From positions 15,850 through 79,849 of the forward strand of contig DATESB010000132.1 of the NCBI GenBank assembly GCA_035271065.1: DNA of 64,000 nt, given 5' to 3'. This document shows, one piece after another, positions 47,268 to 56,591 of the stretch. Source of the stretch: JAAYYM01 sp035271065. Its GTDB lineage: Bacteria; Bacillota; Clostridia; Lachnospirales; Lachnospiraceae. Both the position numbers and the translations under genes were made by a program. How positions within the stretch are numbered: the first letter of the stretch is position 1; each line of letters opens with the position of its first letter. The notes beneath the pieces are model-generated. The model had not been told where the DNA came from, ran no database searches, and was given only the letters and a program-made list of their open reading frames with translations.

Positions 47268-48644
47268 TCAGAAAATACTCTTAAATTTACCTCTCTTGCC
47301 CATGCCACCCATCATACCGGGAAGTTGTTTCATCATCTTCTTTGACTGCTCAAACTGTTTGACAAGTCGATTCACTTCCGCAATGTCAACGCCTGCCCCT
47401 TTGGCAATACGGTGTTTACGGCTTGGGTTCAGAATATCAGGATTCTGTCGCTCTTTCTTTGTCATAGAAAGGATAATTGCTTCTGTACGCGCCATTTTCT
47501 TATCATCAACCATAGACTCAAGTTCTGCGGTATTCACGCCTTTTCCTAAACCGCCAAGACCGCCCATGCTGCCCATCATACCAAGCACGCTGGACATACC
47601 GCCCATCTTCTTCATTTGCGTCATGCTCTCCAAATAGTCCTCAAAATCAAACTTACCTTTTTTGAGCTTCTGCGCCATTTGCTTTTCTTTATCTTCATCA
47701 ATCTCGCCGATATTCTCCTGCACCTTTTCAATAAGCGTCAGAACATCGCCCATACCTAAGATACGGTTTGCCATTCTGTCTGGGTAAAACTGCTCCAAAT
47801 CAGACAGTTTTTCACCCATACCAATATATAAAATCGGCTTTCCGGTAACCGCCTTAACCGACAAAGCGGCACCACCTCTGGCATCACCATCCATTTTGGA
47901 TAATACAACACCGTCAACGCCAACCTTTACATCAAAATCCTTCGCCACATTCACGGCATCCTGTCCGGTCATGGCATCCACAACCAGCAATGTCTGATGT
48001 ACATCAACATTTGCCTTGATATCCTGCAATTCTGCCATCATTTCTTCATCAATCTGCAAACGTCCCGCGGTATCCAGTATAATAACATTATGTCCATTCT
48101 TCTCTGCATGTGCAAGTGCTGCTTTTGCTATATCCACAGGCTTCTGATTGTCTCCCATTGAGAACACATCCACTTCCTGCTTCTCACCATTAATCTGCAA
48201 CTGTTTAATTGCCGCCGGTCTATATACATCACACGCCACCAACAGACACTTCTTACCTTTTAACTTAAGTTTACCGGCAATCTTTGCTGTTGTGGTTGTC
48301 TTACCTGCACCCTGCAAACCACACATCATAATCACTGTCTTTGCCTGTCCCGGCTGCAACTGGATTTCCGTTGTCTCAGAACCCATCAATGCAATCATTT
48401 CTTCATTTACAATCTTGATGACCATTTGCCCCGGATTGAGCCCATTCATCACGTCTTGACCAACAGCACGTTCCTCAACAGCCTTAATAAATTGCTTCAC
48501 AACCTTAAAGTTAACATCAGCTTCCAATAACGCCATCTTAACTTCCTTGAGAGCCGCCTTCACATCTCCTTCAGTTAGGCGTCCCTTGCTGCGCAGGTTC
48601 TTAAATACATTCTGTAATTTCTCAGTTAAACTTTCAAAAGCCAT
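47268..48644 (-). CDS. ffh: Signal recognition particle protein Ffh
   Basis: A 458-residue SRP54 homologue: it binds 4.5S/6S-like SRP RNA and signal sequences and docks with FtsY. NG domain: MAFESLTEKLQNVFKNLRSK, G1 GLQGAGKTTT near 108, DTAGR near 190, SKMDGDARGG near 245. The M domain is Met/Gly-rich (MGGMSSVLGMMGSMGGLGGL) and ends in the RNA-binding helix-turn-helix SGAGV-like region (KHRIAKGAGVDIAEVNRLV). GAAGGAG lies before the ATG. Downstream of ylxM. Confidence 0.97.
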   Translation of the reverse strand: MAFESLTEKLQNVFKNLRSKGRLTEGDVKAALKEVKMALLEADVNFKVVKQFIKAVEERAVGQDVMNGLNPGQMVIKIVNEEMIALMGSETTEIQLQPGQAKTVIMMCGLQGAGKTTTTAKIAGKLKLKGKKCLLVACDVYRPAAIKQLQINGEKQEVDVFSMGDNQKPVDIAKAALAHAEKNGHNVIILDTAGRLQIDEEMMAELQDIKANVDVHQTLLVVDAMTGQDAVNVAKDFDVKVGVDGVVLSKMDGDARGGAALSVKAVTGKPILYIGMGEKLSDLEQFYPDRMANRILGMGDVLTLIEKVQENIGEIDEDKEKQMAQKLKKGKFDFEDYLESMTQMKKMGGMSSVLGMMGSMGGLGGLGKGVNTAELESMVDDKKMARTEAIILSMTKKERQNPDILNPSRKHRIAKGAGVDIAEVNRLVKQFEQSKKMMKQLPGMMGGMGKRGKFKSIF

Positions 48645-48679
48645 ATTCCATATACTCCTTCAATTTGGGGACGCCCCTC

Positions 48680-49003
48680 TTATAATTCGTTCATTATTTT
48701 CTGAGATAAATCTATAATCTCTTGATTTCCGATTCTCGATGCTATTCCGTGAATTTCGTTGGCAAGTTCTCTTGTCTTCTGGAACTTCGCAATCAAATGC
48801 AGTTTCTCTTCGTATTCCTGCAACGTTTTATCACAGCGTTTGATAATATCGTGTATTCCTTGGCGACTGATGCCGTGTTCTTCTGCCAATTCACCCAATG
48901 ATAAATCCTCGCTGATTGCTTCTTCATATATTTTCTTTTGATGCTCTGTCAAGAGTTCACCGTAGAAATCAAACAGTAACCCCTGTTCCACTATTTTTTC
49001 CAT
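48680..49003 (-). CDS. ylxM: YlxM/p13-like DNA-binding protein
   Basis: A 107-residue helix-turn-helix protein of the UPF0122 family: LLFDFYGELLTEHQKKIYEE, EDLSLGELAEEHGISRQGIH (sigma-70 region 4-like HTH), DIIKRCDKTLQEYEEKL. It is almost always encoded with ffh and in streptococci acts as an SRP cofactor. ATG at 49003 has AAGGA upstream; the start lies inside the end of the HipA-like gene (35-base overlap). Confidence 0.94.
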   Translation of the reverse strand: MEKIVEQGLLFDFYGELLTEHQKKIYEEAISEDLSLGELAEEHGISRQGIHDIIKRCDKTLQEYEEKLHLIAKFQKTRELANEIHGIASRIGNQEIIDLSQKIMNEL

Positions 49004-49721
49004 GTTTCATTTCCTTCAATTGATATATAACGATTTCTTTGATGTCATCGTCTTCTTGTTCCAGTTCTTTCACAATTTCATTATAATCTAACTCGATGTT
49101 TCGACCAAGAACATCCGCCTGCTCGTCAAAGTTACCCGAAAAAGGCTTTGGTGTCATCACCTTAAACTTTTGTTCCAAAGTGAATTCCGGTTTGAAGATG
49201 TTCTGCAAACTAAAGAAACTGACTCCGCAATCAAAAATAGGTGCTTCGCGATATCCGTTCGGAGTTTCTATGATTGCTAAATTATGAAAATGACGGTCTA
49301 CATTTAAGGTTAACCTATCAAAATTTAGTATCGTTTGCAAGTAATGTGTACAGTCAAAACCCGAATAGTCTCTAATGAAAGAAATCACATATTCAATTCG
49401 TTCTTTCACCAAAGCAAATTCGTGTATCTTGCGTGACAAATCACCACCATATGCAATACTATACATTCTTTGAAATGTCACAAGACTTTCTCCCTGTTGT
49501 AAGAAATTCTGACTACGACAACCAGGAACTCCGTTAATGAGGCACTCTTCATATTTCACATAATTCGTGATGTTGGAATGTGATAGAATCATCGAACATA
49601 TTGCCTCGGCTTTGCCTTCATATCCGCCGACATTCTGCTTGTACCAATATCCGTCTTTGTAATACTTGTTCAAAACGCCCAGACTACTGTGTCCCACATC
49701 AATTTGATAAGATGCTTCCAT
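48969..49721 (-). CDS. HipA-like Ser/Thr kinase domain protein
   Basis: A protein of about 250 residues that resembles the C-terminal kinase half of HipA. Visible: YWYKQN with the ATP-binding Lys near 28, EAICSMILSH (alpha-C helix), catalytic loop VDRHFHNLAII (Asp 142, Asn 147) and metal-binding FDCGVSFF (Asp 164). The N-terminal part of HipA and any HipB antitoxin are absent. ATG 49721 is chosen since AAGGAG lies 6 bases upstream; ATG 49742 has none. It overlaps ylxM by 35 bases and so seems to lead a ylxM-ffh operon. The target is unknown. Confidence 0.72.
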   Translation of the reverse strand: MEASYQIDVGHSSLGVLNKYYKDGYWYKQNVGGYEGKAEAICSMILSHSNITNYVKYEECLINGVPGCRSQNFLQQGESLVTFQRMYSIAYGGDLSRKIHEFALVKERIEYVISFIRDYSGFDCTHYLQTILNFDRLTLNVDRHFHNLAIIETPNGYREAPIFDCGVSFFSLQNIFKPEFTLEQKFKVMTPKPFSGNFDEQADVLGRNIELDYNEIVKELEQEDDDIKEIVIYQLKEMKHGKNSGTGVTV

Positions 49722-49746
49722 CTGTTGCTCCTTCTGTGACATGCAG

Positions 49747-49787
49747 ATACCTTAATACAGTATAAGGTATTCCAATTGTAAAATCAA
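49747..49787 (-). promoter_or_regulatory. Promoter with dyad operator ahead of the HipA-like kinase
   Basis: TTGATT (49787-49782) and TATACT (49764-49759), spacer 17. The -10 lies within a perfect dyad ATACCTTA-N8-TAAGGTAT (49747-49770). Confidence 0.65.
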
Positions 49788-49792
49788 TTATG

Positions 49793-49829
49793 TAAAAATA
49801 AAAAGAGATGTGACGATTGCCACACCTCT
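49793..49829 (-). terminator. Terminator of the Rpn-like gene
   Basis: AGAGGTGTG/CACATCTCT (49829-49821 with 49812-49804) with one G-U pair, followed by TTTTTATTTTT on the minus strand. Confidence 0.85.
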
Positions 49830-49852
49830 CTGAATAACATGTTGAATATATT

Positions 49853-50719
49853 CTATACCTTCGACATCATTGCTCCCTCAACTTTTTTGACTTCCTCAAC
49901 AGAAACGCCCAAAAGTTCTGCAACATCCTTAACGGACTTCAGTTTGAGAAGAGCGTTTTCAATAAGTTCTGTCCGTCCTTCTTCTCGTCCTTCGGCACGT
50001 CTGTTGGCAACAAATTCCTCTTCATTAAATTCTGTTAAACTCATTTCCAACACTCCCTTCTCATGCTTTTGAAAGAAACCCTCAAGAAGTTCTTCCTCAA
50101 CCGCTTCATTCACTGCTTCCTTGACTGCAATACTTATTTTCATCCCCTGTCTCAACTTTGATTTTACCTTATCAACGTATTTCGCATAATCGGAAAGCGC
50201 CTTGCATTGGCTCATAATATCTTCATTATGCCCTTGATTTATATTATACATGGTAGCTGTCCATTCAAATTCATTTGAGTCTGACTTCTTTTCGTATGCT
50301 TCTGATAATTTAAGTTTAATCATATCCTCAGCATAATCATTACCATTATAAAAAACGATATATTGCGGTCTCGGTATTTTCACCATCCTCTTACCATATA
50401 AATCAATACCTCGCTCTGTAAGTAATGCCTTGTATAATGATGCAAAATAGAGAAATCCTCTTAGTGGCATATTGAGATTATATGTGCTCTGATGCTCATA
50501 CAGACTCAATTCTGAGTCAAGTAATAATGAAACATCATTTTTCATCTTAACATAAATTACATCATCCAATGTCGTTATGGTAATATCATTAGGATTATCG
50601 TATTGCGTCTCATTAACTGCATTATAAAGACTTAATAACCACTCCTTGTTTTCACCAAATACAAACCTAAATAGCCTGTCCTTGTATTTAACATTTGGTA
50701 TTTCATTCCCAATTTTCAT
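49853..50719 (-). CDS. Rpn/YhgA-like PD-(D/E)XK nuclease family protein
   Basis: About 288 residues. The opening NVKYKDRLFRFVFGENKEWL and the core VSLLLDSELSLYEHQ (Asp 68, Glu 75, Gln 77) match the Rpn/transposase_31-like PD-(D/E)XK family. The C terminus has an Arg/Glu-rich coil (RRAEGREEGRTELIENALL) and ends with a helix-turn-helix-like LLGVSVEEVKKVEG, as many clostridial members do. ATG 50719 with GAGG 7 bases upstream is preferred over TTG 50761. Rpn proteins can promote recombination in E. coli; here function is unproven. Single-gene unit with own promoter and terminator. Confidence 0.85.
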   Translation of the reverse strand: MKIGNEIPNVKYKDRLFRFVFGENKEWLLSLYNAVNETQYDNPNDITITTLDDVIYVKMKNDVSLLLDSELSLYEHQSTYNLNMPLRGFLYFASLYKALLTERGIDLYGKRMVKIPRPQYIVFYNGNDYAEDMIKLKLSEAYEKKSDSNEFEWTATMYNINQGHNEDIMSQCKALSDYAKYVDKVKSKLRQGMKISIAVKEAVNEAVEEELLEGFFQKHEKGVLEMSLTEFNEEEFVANRRAEGREEGRTELIENALLKLKSVKDVAELLGVSVEEVKKVEGAMMSKV

Positions 50720-50841
50720 TTGTGTGCCTCGCTTTCCCATTTGTACGAATAGATTATCCAAGCAAACGGGAATAGCGAATAAAAACTTCTATTCAATTAA
50801 TTGTTTAGTATCTCAATGACTTCATAACTGATTATAGTTAT

Positions 50842-50870
50842 ATTATATGCTTTCGCGAAAGATTGTACAA
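50842..50870 (-). promoter_or_regulatory. Rpn-like gene promoter with 12-bp palindrome in the spacer
   Basis: TTGTAC (50870-50865) and TATAAT (50847-50842), spacer 17; the palindrome CTTTCGCGAAAG (50850-50861) fills the spacer. A protein bound there would block the promoter. Confidence 0.65.
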
Positions 50871-51005
50871 CCTTTAACATTTTATATTTTCACATATATA
50901 TATCACTCAAAAAGTGTAGTCGCAAAGTTATGTATATGATATACTAAAAAAAACTGCTCTGCTGTAATGAAAATTTTACCATAGCACACGGTTGGAGGAC
51001 ATTTC

Positions 51006-52148
51006 ATGAAGGATGATAACGAAAAAACAATTGATGCCGATAACGACAGAGTGACCAAATTAAAAGAGAAAATCAATGAACGCTGGCGTTTGAATCTGTT
51101 CAAAATCTGCGTTGTATTAGCCGCAATCTGCAGTATTGCCGAAGTTGTCATCTATTTGATTGATTCCAATACCAAAACTCTGTTTCTGCCTAACCTGCTG
51201 TATCAATTCAGATTCATCTATATTCCTTCCTTCATGAATCTGATCGTCATACTGCTCACCTATCACTATATCAAAGCGCCAAAATTATCAGATACAGCCA
51301 AGAATATATGGTCCTGTGTTCTAATTTATTTTCTGTGTGCCAACACGCAATTCATACATTATGTATATGGTCCGCTTTTGATGCTACCGATTATATCAAT
51401 CTTTGTTTCAATTATGTTTGGTAATCGAAAGTTGACGCGCGGAATTACAATTGCATCGCTGATTTCACTAACTGCTGCATCTATTGTCAGTTCACAAGAA
51501 TTACGTAAAGGCGATCCGCAGCTGCTCATTGATTCTGCGCTTGCCGGACTTGTCATCATTGTTGCACAAATTGGTGCTTCTCTCATGATATCCTATGTCA
51601 ATGAACAATTTGATAATATCGCCAAAAGTAATATGCGTGAGAAAAAATTAATAGAAGAATTACATCTGGATCCCCTCATGGGTATCTTTAACCGCATGGC
51701 CTTAAATGAAAAAACCGAGGAATGTATTAACCTCGGTCTGACAGATGATAATTGCCATATGCTGCTTCTGGATGTAGATAATTTCAAGAAAATCAATGAT
51801 ACATACGGACATTTAAACGGTGACGAGGTACTGATTAAATTGTCCGATACAATTCGACAATTCACAGGACGCAACGTCACCGCTTATCGTTATGGTGGTG
51901 AAGAAATTATATTAATTATGCAGCACTTTTCTTTTGAAAGTGCCTATGAGCTTTCGGAAAAACTACGTTTGGCATTCTCTTCCTTACGATTTGATTTTGC
52001 TCCGAATGAGATTGTCACTTTCAGCGGTGGTCTAGCCACTTTGTTGGAACATGAAACCGCAGGGGATTTCATATCACTTGCCGATCAGGCCCTCTATCAG
52101 GCAAAACGCCTTGGTAAAAATCGCATCATCAAGTACACAGAACTTTAA
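51006..52148 (+). CDS. Diguanylate cyclase (GGDEF) membrane protein
   Basis: A 380-residue protein. Residues 30-200 contain six hydrophobic segments; residues 215-378 are a GGDEF domain: DPLMGIFNRMALNEK, LLLDVDNFKKINDTYGHLNG, and the active loop YRYGGEEIILI (GGEEI) near 297. It should make cyclic di-GMP from two GTP. The RxxD inhibitory site upstream of the loop is altered to RNVT, so product inhibition at the I-site is not expected. GGAGG lies 7 bases before the ATG. Single gene, divergent from the Rpn-like gene. Confidence 0.92.
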   Translation: MKDDNEKTIDADNDRVTKLKEKINERWRLNLFKICVVLAAICSIAEVVIYLIDSNTKTLFLPNLLYQFRFIYIPSFMNLIVILLTYHYIKAPKLSDTAKNIWSCVLIYFLCANTQFIHYVYGPLLMLPIISIFVSIMFGNRKLTRGITIASLISLTAASIVSSQELRKGDPQLLIDSALAGLVIIVAQIGASLMISYVNEQFDNIAKSNMREKKLIEELHLDPLMGIFNRMALNEKTEECINLGLTDDNCHMLLLDVDNFKKINDTYGHLNGDEVLIKLSDTIRQFTGRNVTAYRYGGEEIILIMQHFSFESAYELSEKLRLAFSSLRFDFAPNEIVTFSGGLATLLEHETAGDFISLADQALYQAKRLGKNRIIKYTEL

Positions 52149-52162
52149 GACAACTGTTTACA

Positions 52163-52210
52163 CGGAACTGTAAGATAGCATTTATGCGGAATTGTAATAT
52201 TGCATTTACG
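52163..52210. repeat. Two 24-nt direct repeats in the gap between converging genes
   Basis: Units at 52163-52186 and 52187-52210 (starting CGGAACTGTAAG and CGGAATTGTAAT) agree at 20 of 24 positions. They lie just before the DUF2207 stop; no clear hairpin terminator is present in this gap. Confidence 0.6.
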
Positions 52211-52222
52211 AAAAATTGCTCT

Positions 52223-54139
52223 TTATCGGCTTCCGCCACCGCTTCCGCCACCTGACGAGCCACCGCCGCCACCGCTTGATGAACTTCCGCCGCTTCCTGC
52301 ACTGGCACCACTGATTCCTGCATTGGATATTGCATTAATCACCGCATATGAGCCGGCATAATCACTATAATAAACAGCATGATTTGTAAAATAGTCCGGA
52401 TAAATTGCTCTGAATTGTTCTGCTATCGCATCTGCCATTCCGAAAATCTGTGCAACAATCAAATATTGATCCCAAAGCGTCACCTCTTCAGGCTGACGTT
52501 CATTGATTAATGTAAAGTCCTTCAAAAAGTTCTTAAACTGATACAAATTGATAATTTCTGCTCTTCCGCTCTCTGTAAATGCTTCCTGAGAAACAAGTGA
52601 AAATCCAAGCATTCCGGAGGACGGTATCTTTCCAAGATATAAATGATCTGTCATGTATAGTTTCCCGGCCGCCTCTATTTCCTGCATCATACTGTTCACT
52701 TCGGCATGATTGCTGCGCGCCCATCGATACATTTCTTTTTCCTGCAGGATATTGTCTCCTCCGCTTGCCTCAACCAGTAAATTAAACAATCGTCTCTCTG
52801 TATGATTTTCCAAATTCTCAGGTATATTGCGCAAAACCACAGAAGGTGCTTCTGCCCCAAGTGCTCCACCGAGTCCTTCTTTTCTTTCCTGTCTGATTTC
52901 CACATCTCCCGATTGCAGCCATTTCAAAAGATATGCCCCAATGACATGATTCTTTCCTTCATTTAGGCACATCATGCTGCTTGCTGCCGATACTGCTGAT
53001 ATATGGCACTGAAACGGCACTTCACGCGAATAATCTGTGATTGTTTTCTTTTCATTCATCACATATGCAGTTGGATAGGCTTTTCCCATCAGGCTTTCAG
53101 ATACCTCATCCCCATCTTTTCTACTGCTAAAGAGTGTCCAAATAAAAATAATAACGGGAAACAAAGGATTCAAAAAAGTTGAAAGAATCAGCACCACCCA
53201 GAATGCAGGTTTGGCATAAAATTTCACATGTTTTTGATGACTCAAATATTCCCTTGCCTCTTCAAATGTAGTCACCCTACTGTTCTTCTTGGCAACACGA
53301 CTCATATACACCAATAACACTATAAAAACAACAATGAAAAGTACAACCATTCCAATCACAAAAATATCTCCCGTATCACGGTTTTCCTGATCATAATCAC
53401 TTCCTTCAAGCGCTCGATCAAGCATTTCATCAAAAGAACCGCCTACGATATTGGTTGTATCAAACATCTCTCGCGGAAAACGACACATAACTGTTACATA
53501 ATCGTTGCTGCCGAGACTGCTGTTGCTCGTTGCAGATACCAATCCATTTTCTATATAAATAAAACCCTCAAAACCAAATGCCCATACACCGACATCATCT
53601 GTTGTAAATTCCGTACCCGGTTTTGTCACCGTAACTAAGATACGCTGCGGCGGACTTGACAATTCATCATTAATCACACGTTGATTAAACCCGCAATAAT
53701 CATCAAAGCCCTTTACAAAATCAGTCATATGATAATTCACGGTAAACACATGATCGCCGTAACTTCCGACACCCCAACAGAGTTCATAACTACCATTTCC
53801 TTTATCGACAATTCCGCACTTTCCTGCTTTTTCTTCAATGGAGCGGTCAACATCCCAGTATCCTTCATTCTCGTAAACAGTTCCTGTTTCATCCATAACC
53901 GAGAAATCCTGAATTTCTATTTTCCCAAGGTTGCCCTGAGCCAGATACCATTCTGTACCGTCAGCCACCTGCACATCCCATGTCTCCGTTACATCGGCAC
54001 TGCCATCCTGATTCAATTCAATGTAAATATCAACACTGTAAATCTCCGGAGTATAAGCATACACAGATTCCGGTGCAACAAATAGTATAGATACAAGGCA
54101 TACGCCAACAAAAGCCAACAATTTCTTCATGTAACTCAT
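52223..54139 (-). CDS. DUF2207 membrane protein with Gly/Ser tail
   Basis: A 638-residue envelope protein. A signal peptide (MKKLLAFVGVCLVSILFVAP) is followed by the extracellular DUF2207 domain (YSVDIYIELNQDGSADVTET, VNYHMTDFVKGF), a transmembrane helix near 262-285, a second pair near 310-335, and a cytosolic part ending in GGGGGSSGGGSGGGSR, the characteristic tail of this family. DUF2207 genes are often next to lemA, as here. Function unknown. GGGGAG lies upstream of the ATG. Last gene of the surface operon. Confidence 0.88.
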   Translation of the reverse strand: MSYMKKLLAFVGVCLVSILFVAPESVYAYTPEIYSVDIYIELNQDGSADVTETWDVQVADGTEWYLAQGNLGKIEIQDFSVMDETGTVYENEGYWDVDRSIEEKAGKCGIVDKGNGSYELCWGVGSYGDHVFTVNYHMTDFVKGFDDYCGFNQRVINDELSSPPQRILVTVTKPGTEFTTDDVGVWAFGFEGFIYIENGLVSATSNSSLGSNDYVTVMCRFPREMFDTTNIVGGSFDEMLDRALEGSDYDQENRDTGDIFVIGMVVLFIVVFIVLLVYMSRVAKKNSRVTTFEEAREYLSHQKHVKFYAKPAFWVVLILSTFLNPLFPVIIFIWTLFSSRKDGDEVSESLMGKAYPTAYVMNEKKTITDYSREVPFQCHISAVSAASSMMCLNEGKNHVIGAYLLKWLQSGDVEIRQERKEGLGGALGAEAPSVVLRNIPENLENHTERRLFNLLVEASGGDNILQEKEMYRWARSNHAEVNSMMQEIEAAGKLYMTDHLYLGKIPSSGMLGFSLVSQEAFTESGRAEIINLYQFKNFLKDFTLINERQPEEVTLWDQYLIVAQIFGMADAIAEQFRAIYPDYFTNHAVYYSDYAGSYAVINAISNAGISGASAGSGGSSSSGGGGGSSGGGSGGGSR

Positions 54140-54167
54140 TGTATCTCCCCTTTATTCTAAAAATCTC

Positions 54168-54713
54168 TTACATCTGCGGTACTTCTGTCTTTGCTTCATC
54201 TGTCTGTAAGTAATCTCTTACACTGAACCCAAACATTCCGGCAAAGATCATAGACGGAAACTGTCTGACCAAACGATTGAACTTCGTTACCGTATCATTA
54301 TAAGTCATACGGCTCATTCGCACCTTGTTCTCATAATCATTGACACTGTCCATCGTCGTAATGTAAACCTGATCTGCTTTCAAATCCGGATAAGCTTCTG
54401 CAAGGGCAAATAATTTACCTGAAACCTGCTGCAATAACTTCTCCTGCTCCTCTACTTCAGAAGCACTGCTCTTTGGTGAAATATTCTTCCTTTCACCAAC
54501 AATAGACATCAAGGTTTGATATTCATAATCCGAATACTTCTGTGTCATTTTCGAAAGATTTACAAGTGCATCCCAACGGGATGTCTGCTGTACTCCAATC
54601 TGAGACAACGCATTCCCACAGAGTTCGTCGGTGTTCACCAAATTTCTCTGTGTCGAAATTGCAATTGCTGCAACGATAACAACCACAACAATCAATACAA
54701 TCAAAATAGCCAT
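54168..54713 (-). CDS. lemA: LemA family protein
   Basis: A 181-residue protein with one N-terminal transmembrane helix (ILIVLIVVVVIVAAIAI) and a helical bundle: GVQQTSRWDALVNLSKMTQK, AEAYPDLKADQVYITTMDSV, FNRLVRQFPSMIFAGMFGF. These match LemA, a membrane protein of unknown function, often with DUF2207/TPM proteins. AAGGAGG precedes the ATG. In the same operon as the channel-like and clostripain genes. Confidence 0.95.
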   Translation of the reverse strand: MAILIVLIVVVVIVAAIAISTQRNLVNTDELCGNALSQIGVQQTSRWDALVNLSKMTQKYSDYEYQTLMSIVGERKNISPKSSASEVEEQEKLLQQVSGKLFALAEAYPDLKADQVYITTMDSVNDYENKVRMSRMTYNDTVTKFNRLVRQFPSMIFAGMFGFSVRDYLQTDEAKTEVPQM

Positions 54714-54737
54714 CTTTCTCCTCCTTATTTAGCGACC

Positions 54738-56591
54738 TTAGTCTTCTGCAATCACAATTAGATAATCCTCTTCCGTAAACATAACCTTATCTGTCTTCAC
54801 AGGACCCACTGTCAACTGCATCTGTCCATTCACCATCTTTTTATAACCCAGTAGAATCTCATTCTTCTGTTTTACAATTTCGGTCAGTTCATAGAAATTG
54901 ATTTTCTTGTTCATTTTAACATAATTCTTTGCCGGTTTCATATAAAGTTCTGAACCATCTGAAGTAAGCATCGTTGTAAAGAATGACAGCAGATGTCTGT
55001 TCTCTGCAATCTGTGCAATCATCAGGCTTGTAATAGAACTGCCGACTACAAAATCATTCACATTTGCTACCTGCATCAGCTTCTGGTTTTCAACAGAATT
55101 CATTTCACTTGTAATATTAATTTTCCAATTGTTTTTGGCTAAAATCGCTCTGATTTGCAATAACAAAATCAAAATCTTCTCATCGGCTTCTTCGGAGTCA
55201 CATTCATCATCTGCAAGCAATAAAATGTTCCCGGTGTCTTCCTGTATCAGTTCCTGCAAACCGGATAGTTCAAAAATATTCTTTTCCATCACCGAAACCT
55301 GATACTTTACATTTTTCCACTCACTGACCTCATCAGCCGGAAATGCTTCACCCGCAATCGTAATCCTCGAATCCTCAGTCAGAAATTCTTCTAATTCTGC
55401 CAAAAGTTGTTTCAAGGCTTTGTTATAACCAAGAATCAACATATGAAACGGTTCCTGTTCGGTAGTCTGACGTTCTGCCATATATGCCTTAATATCCACC
55501 TGTGAAGCCACTGCCTTCGGCTTTGAAACACCATCGTCTTCCGCCAGATGTATCATCCTGTCTCCCGCCTCTATCACGGTATCCATTGGCGGATTGAGCA
55601 AAGGCGTCTCACCCTTGCACAAGCCAACTACAATCGAGAAATCAAACATATTTAGTACATCACCAAACTTCTTACCCGTAAGTTCCGGAAACTCCTCAAA
55701 ATAGAACTCGCTTCCGCCAAAATCAAACATATCTGTCAATACCGATGAAAGTCCCGGCTGTCTGCATGTATTGGCGATGACTCTTGTAATCATATCTTCA
55801 AAGAAGATAATCTCTGCCTTGCCCTCACCTGCAATTCTTGCTGCTTCAAGGTTTTCTTTGTTATGTATCAACGCCGTAATATAGGTATCATTGTCAAATA
55901 CATTCTTTTGTTTCATATAGGCAACCACTGATAAAACCGCTTTAATTGCCGCAAAATCCTCTTCTTCATTGACAATAATGGAACGTGCTGTCTCGATAGA
56001 AGCCATTTCCAATAACGCAGTATTTGTAGGCTTTCCGCTACGGCAAATCACACGTGTTGTCTTAAAGTCTTCAATGTGATTTTGTATCTCCTCATCCATG
56101 ACTTCTTTTTCTTCCTGTCCAATGACTAAAATACAGGCATTCTTATGGTTGGAATTTGCCTCAATCAGTTCTGTCATAACTGTGTAGATACTATCATTAA
56201 AGCCAATAATCACCGTATGGTTTTCTTCGATTACTCTTGAAAAACCTTTACGCAGACTATTCAGTTTTTCTTCAAACGCACTGCTGATAATACCAATCAA
56301 AATACTGGTTACAAAAATACCGCAAATCGTTACAATGGTCATCAAAATCACAAAGCCGATATCAGAAGTCTCATCACCTGCCAGCGTTCCGGCATCCAAT
56401 GCATGCATCAAACTCATCCATATCTGATTTCCTGTGGAAGCATCACTGTTTCCGATACAGCTCAGAACACCTGTAATCACAACCACAATTGCCGTAATCA
56501 AGAATAGCATTCCGATTAATGCAACTGTTCCCTTTCCCATGAAATTATCAAACGCATACCGTAACCGTTCCCTGAAACTTACCTTCTTCAT
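54738..56591 (-). CDS. CASTOR/POLLUX-like ion channel with RCK domains
   Basis: A 617-residue protein with two N-terminal transmembrane helices (about 20-45 and 80-110), a pore-loop-like segment LMHALDAGTLAGDE between them, and two RCK/TrkA-N-like domains (VIEENHTVIIGFNDSIYTVM near 123; PFHMLILGYNKALKQLLAEL near 385). This layout equals bacterial relatives of plant CASTOR/POLLUX, cation (K+ or Ca2+) channels gated by the cytosolic ring. Start overlaps the clostripain stop as TAATG, showing coupled translation. Ion selectivity cannot be told from the sequence. Confidence 0.85.
   Translation of the reverse strand: MKKVSFRERLRYAFDNFMGKGTVALIGMLFLITAIVVVITGVLSCIGNSDASTGNQIWMSLMHALDAGTLAGDETSDIGFVILMTIVTICGIFVTSILIGIISSAFEEKLNSLRKGFSRVIEENHTVIIGFNDSIYTVMTELIEANSNHKNACILVIGQEEKEVMDEEIQNHIEDFKTTRVICRSGKPTNTALLEMASIETARSIIVNEEEDFAAIKAVLSVVAYMKQKNVFDNDTYITALIHNKENLEAARIAGEGKAEIIFFEDMITRVIANTCRQPGLSSVLTDMFDFGGSEFYFEEFPELTGKKFGDVLNMFDFSIVVGLCKGETPLLNPPMDTVIEAGDRMIHLAEDDGVSKPKAVASQVDIKAYMAERQTTEQEPFHMLILGYNKALKQLLAELEEFLTEDSRITIAGEAFPADEVSEWKNVKYQVSVMEKNIFELSGLQELIQEDTGNILLLADDECDSEEADEKILILLLQIRAILAKNNWKINITSEMNSVENQKLMQVANVNDFVVGSSITSLMIAQIAENRHLLSFFTTMLTSDGSELYMKPAKNYVKMNKKINFYELTEIVKQKNEILLGYKKMVNGQMQLTVGPVKTDKVMFTEEDYLIVIAED

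Noticed and set aside
50871..51005. Cyclic di-GMP riboswitch before the diguanylate cyclase.
   Set aside because: The gap is AT-rich and lacks the conserved GEMM helices and tetraloop receptor; only a weak TATACT box near 50940 is seen.
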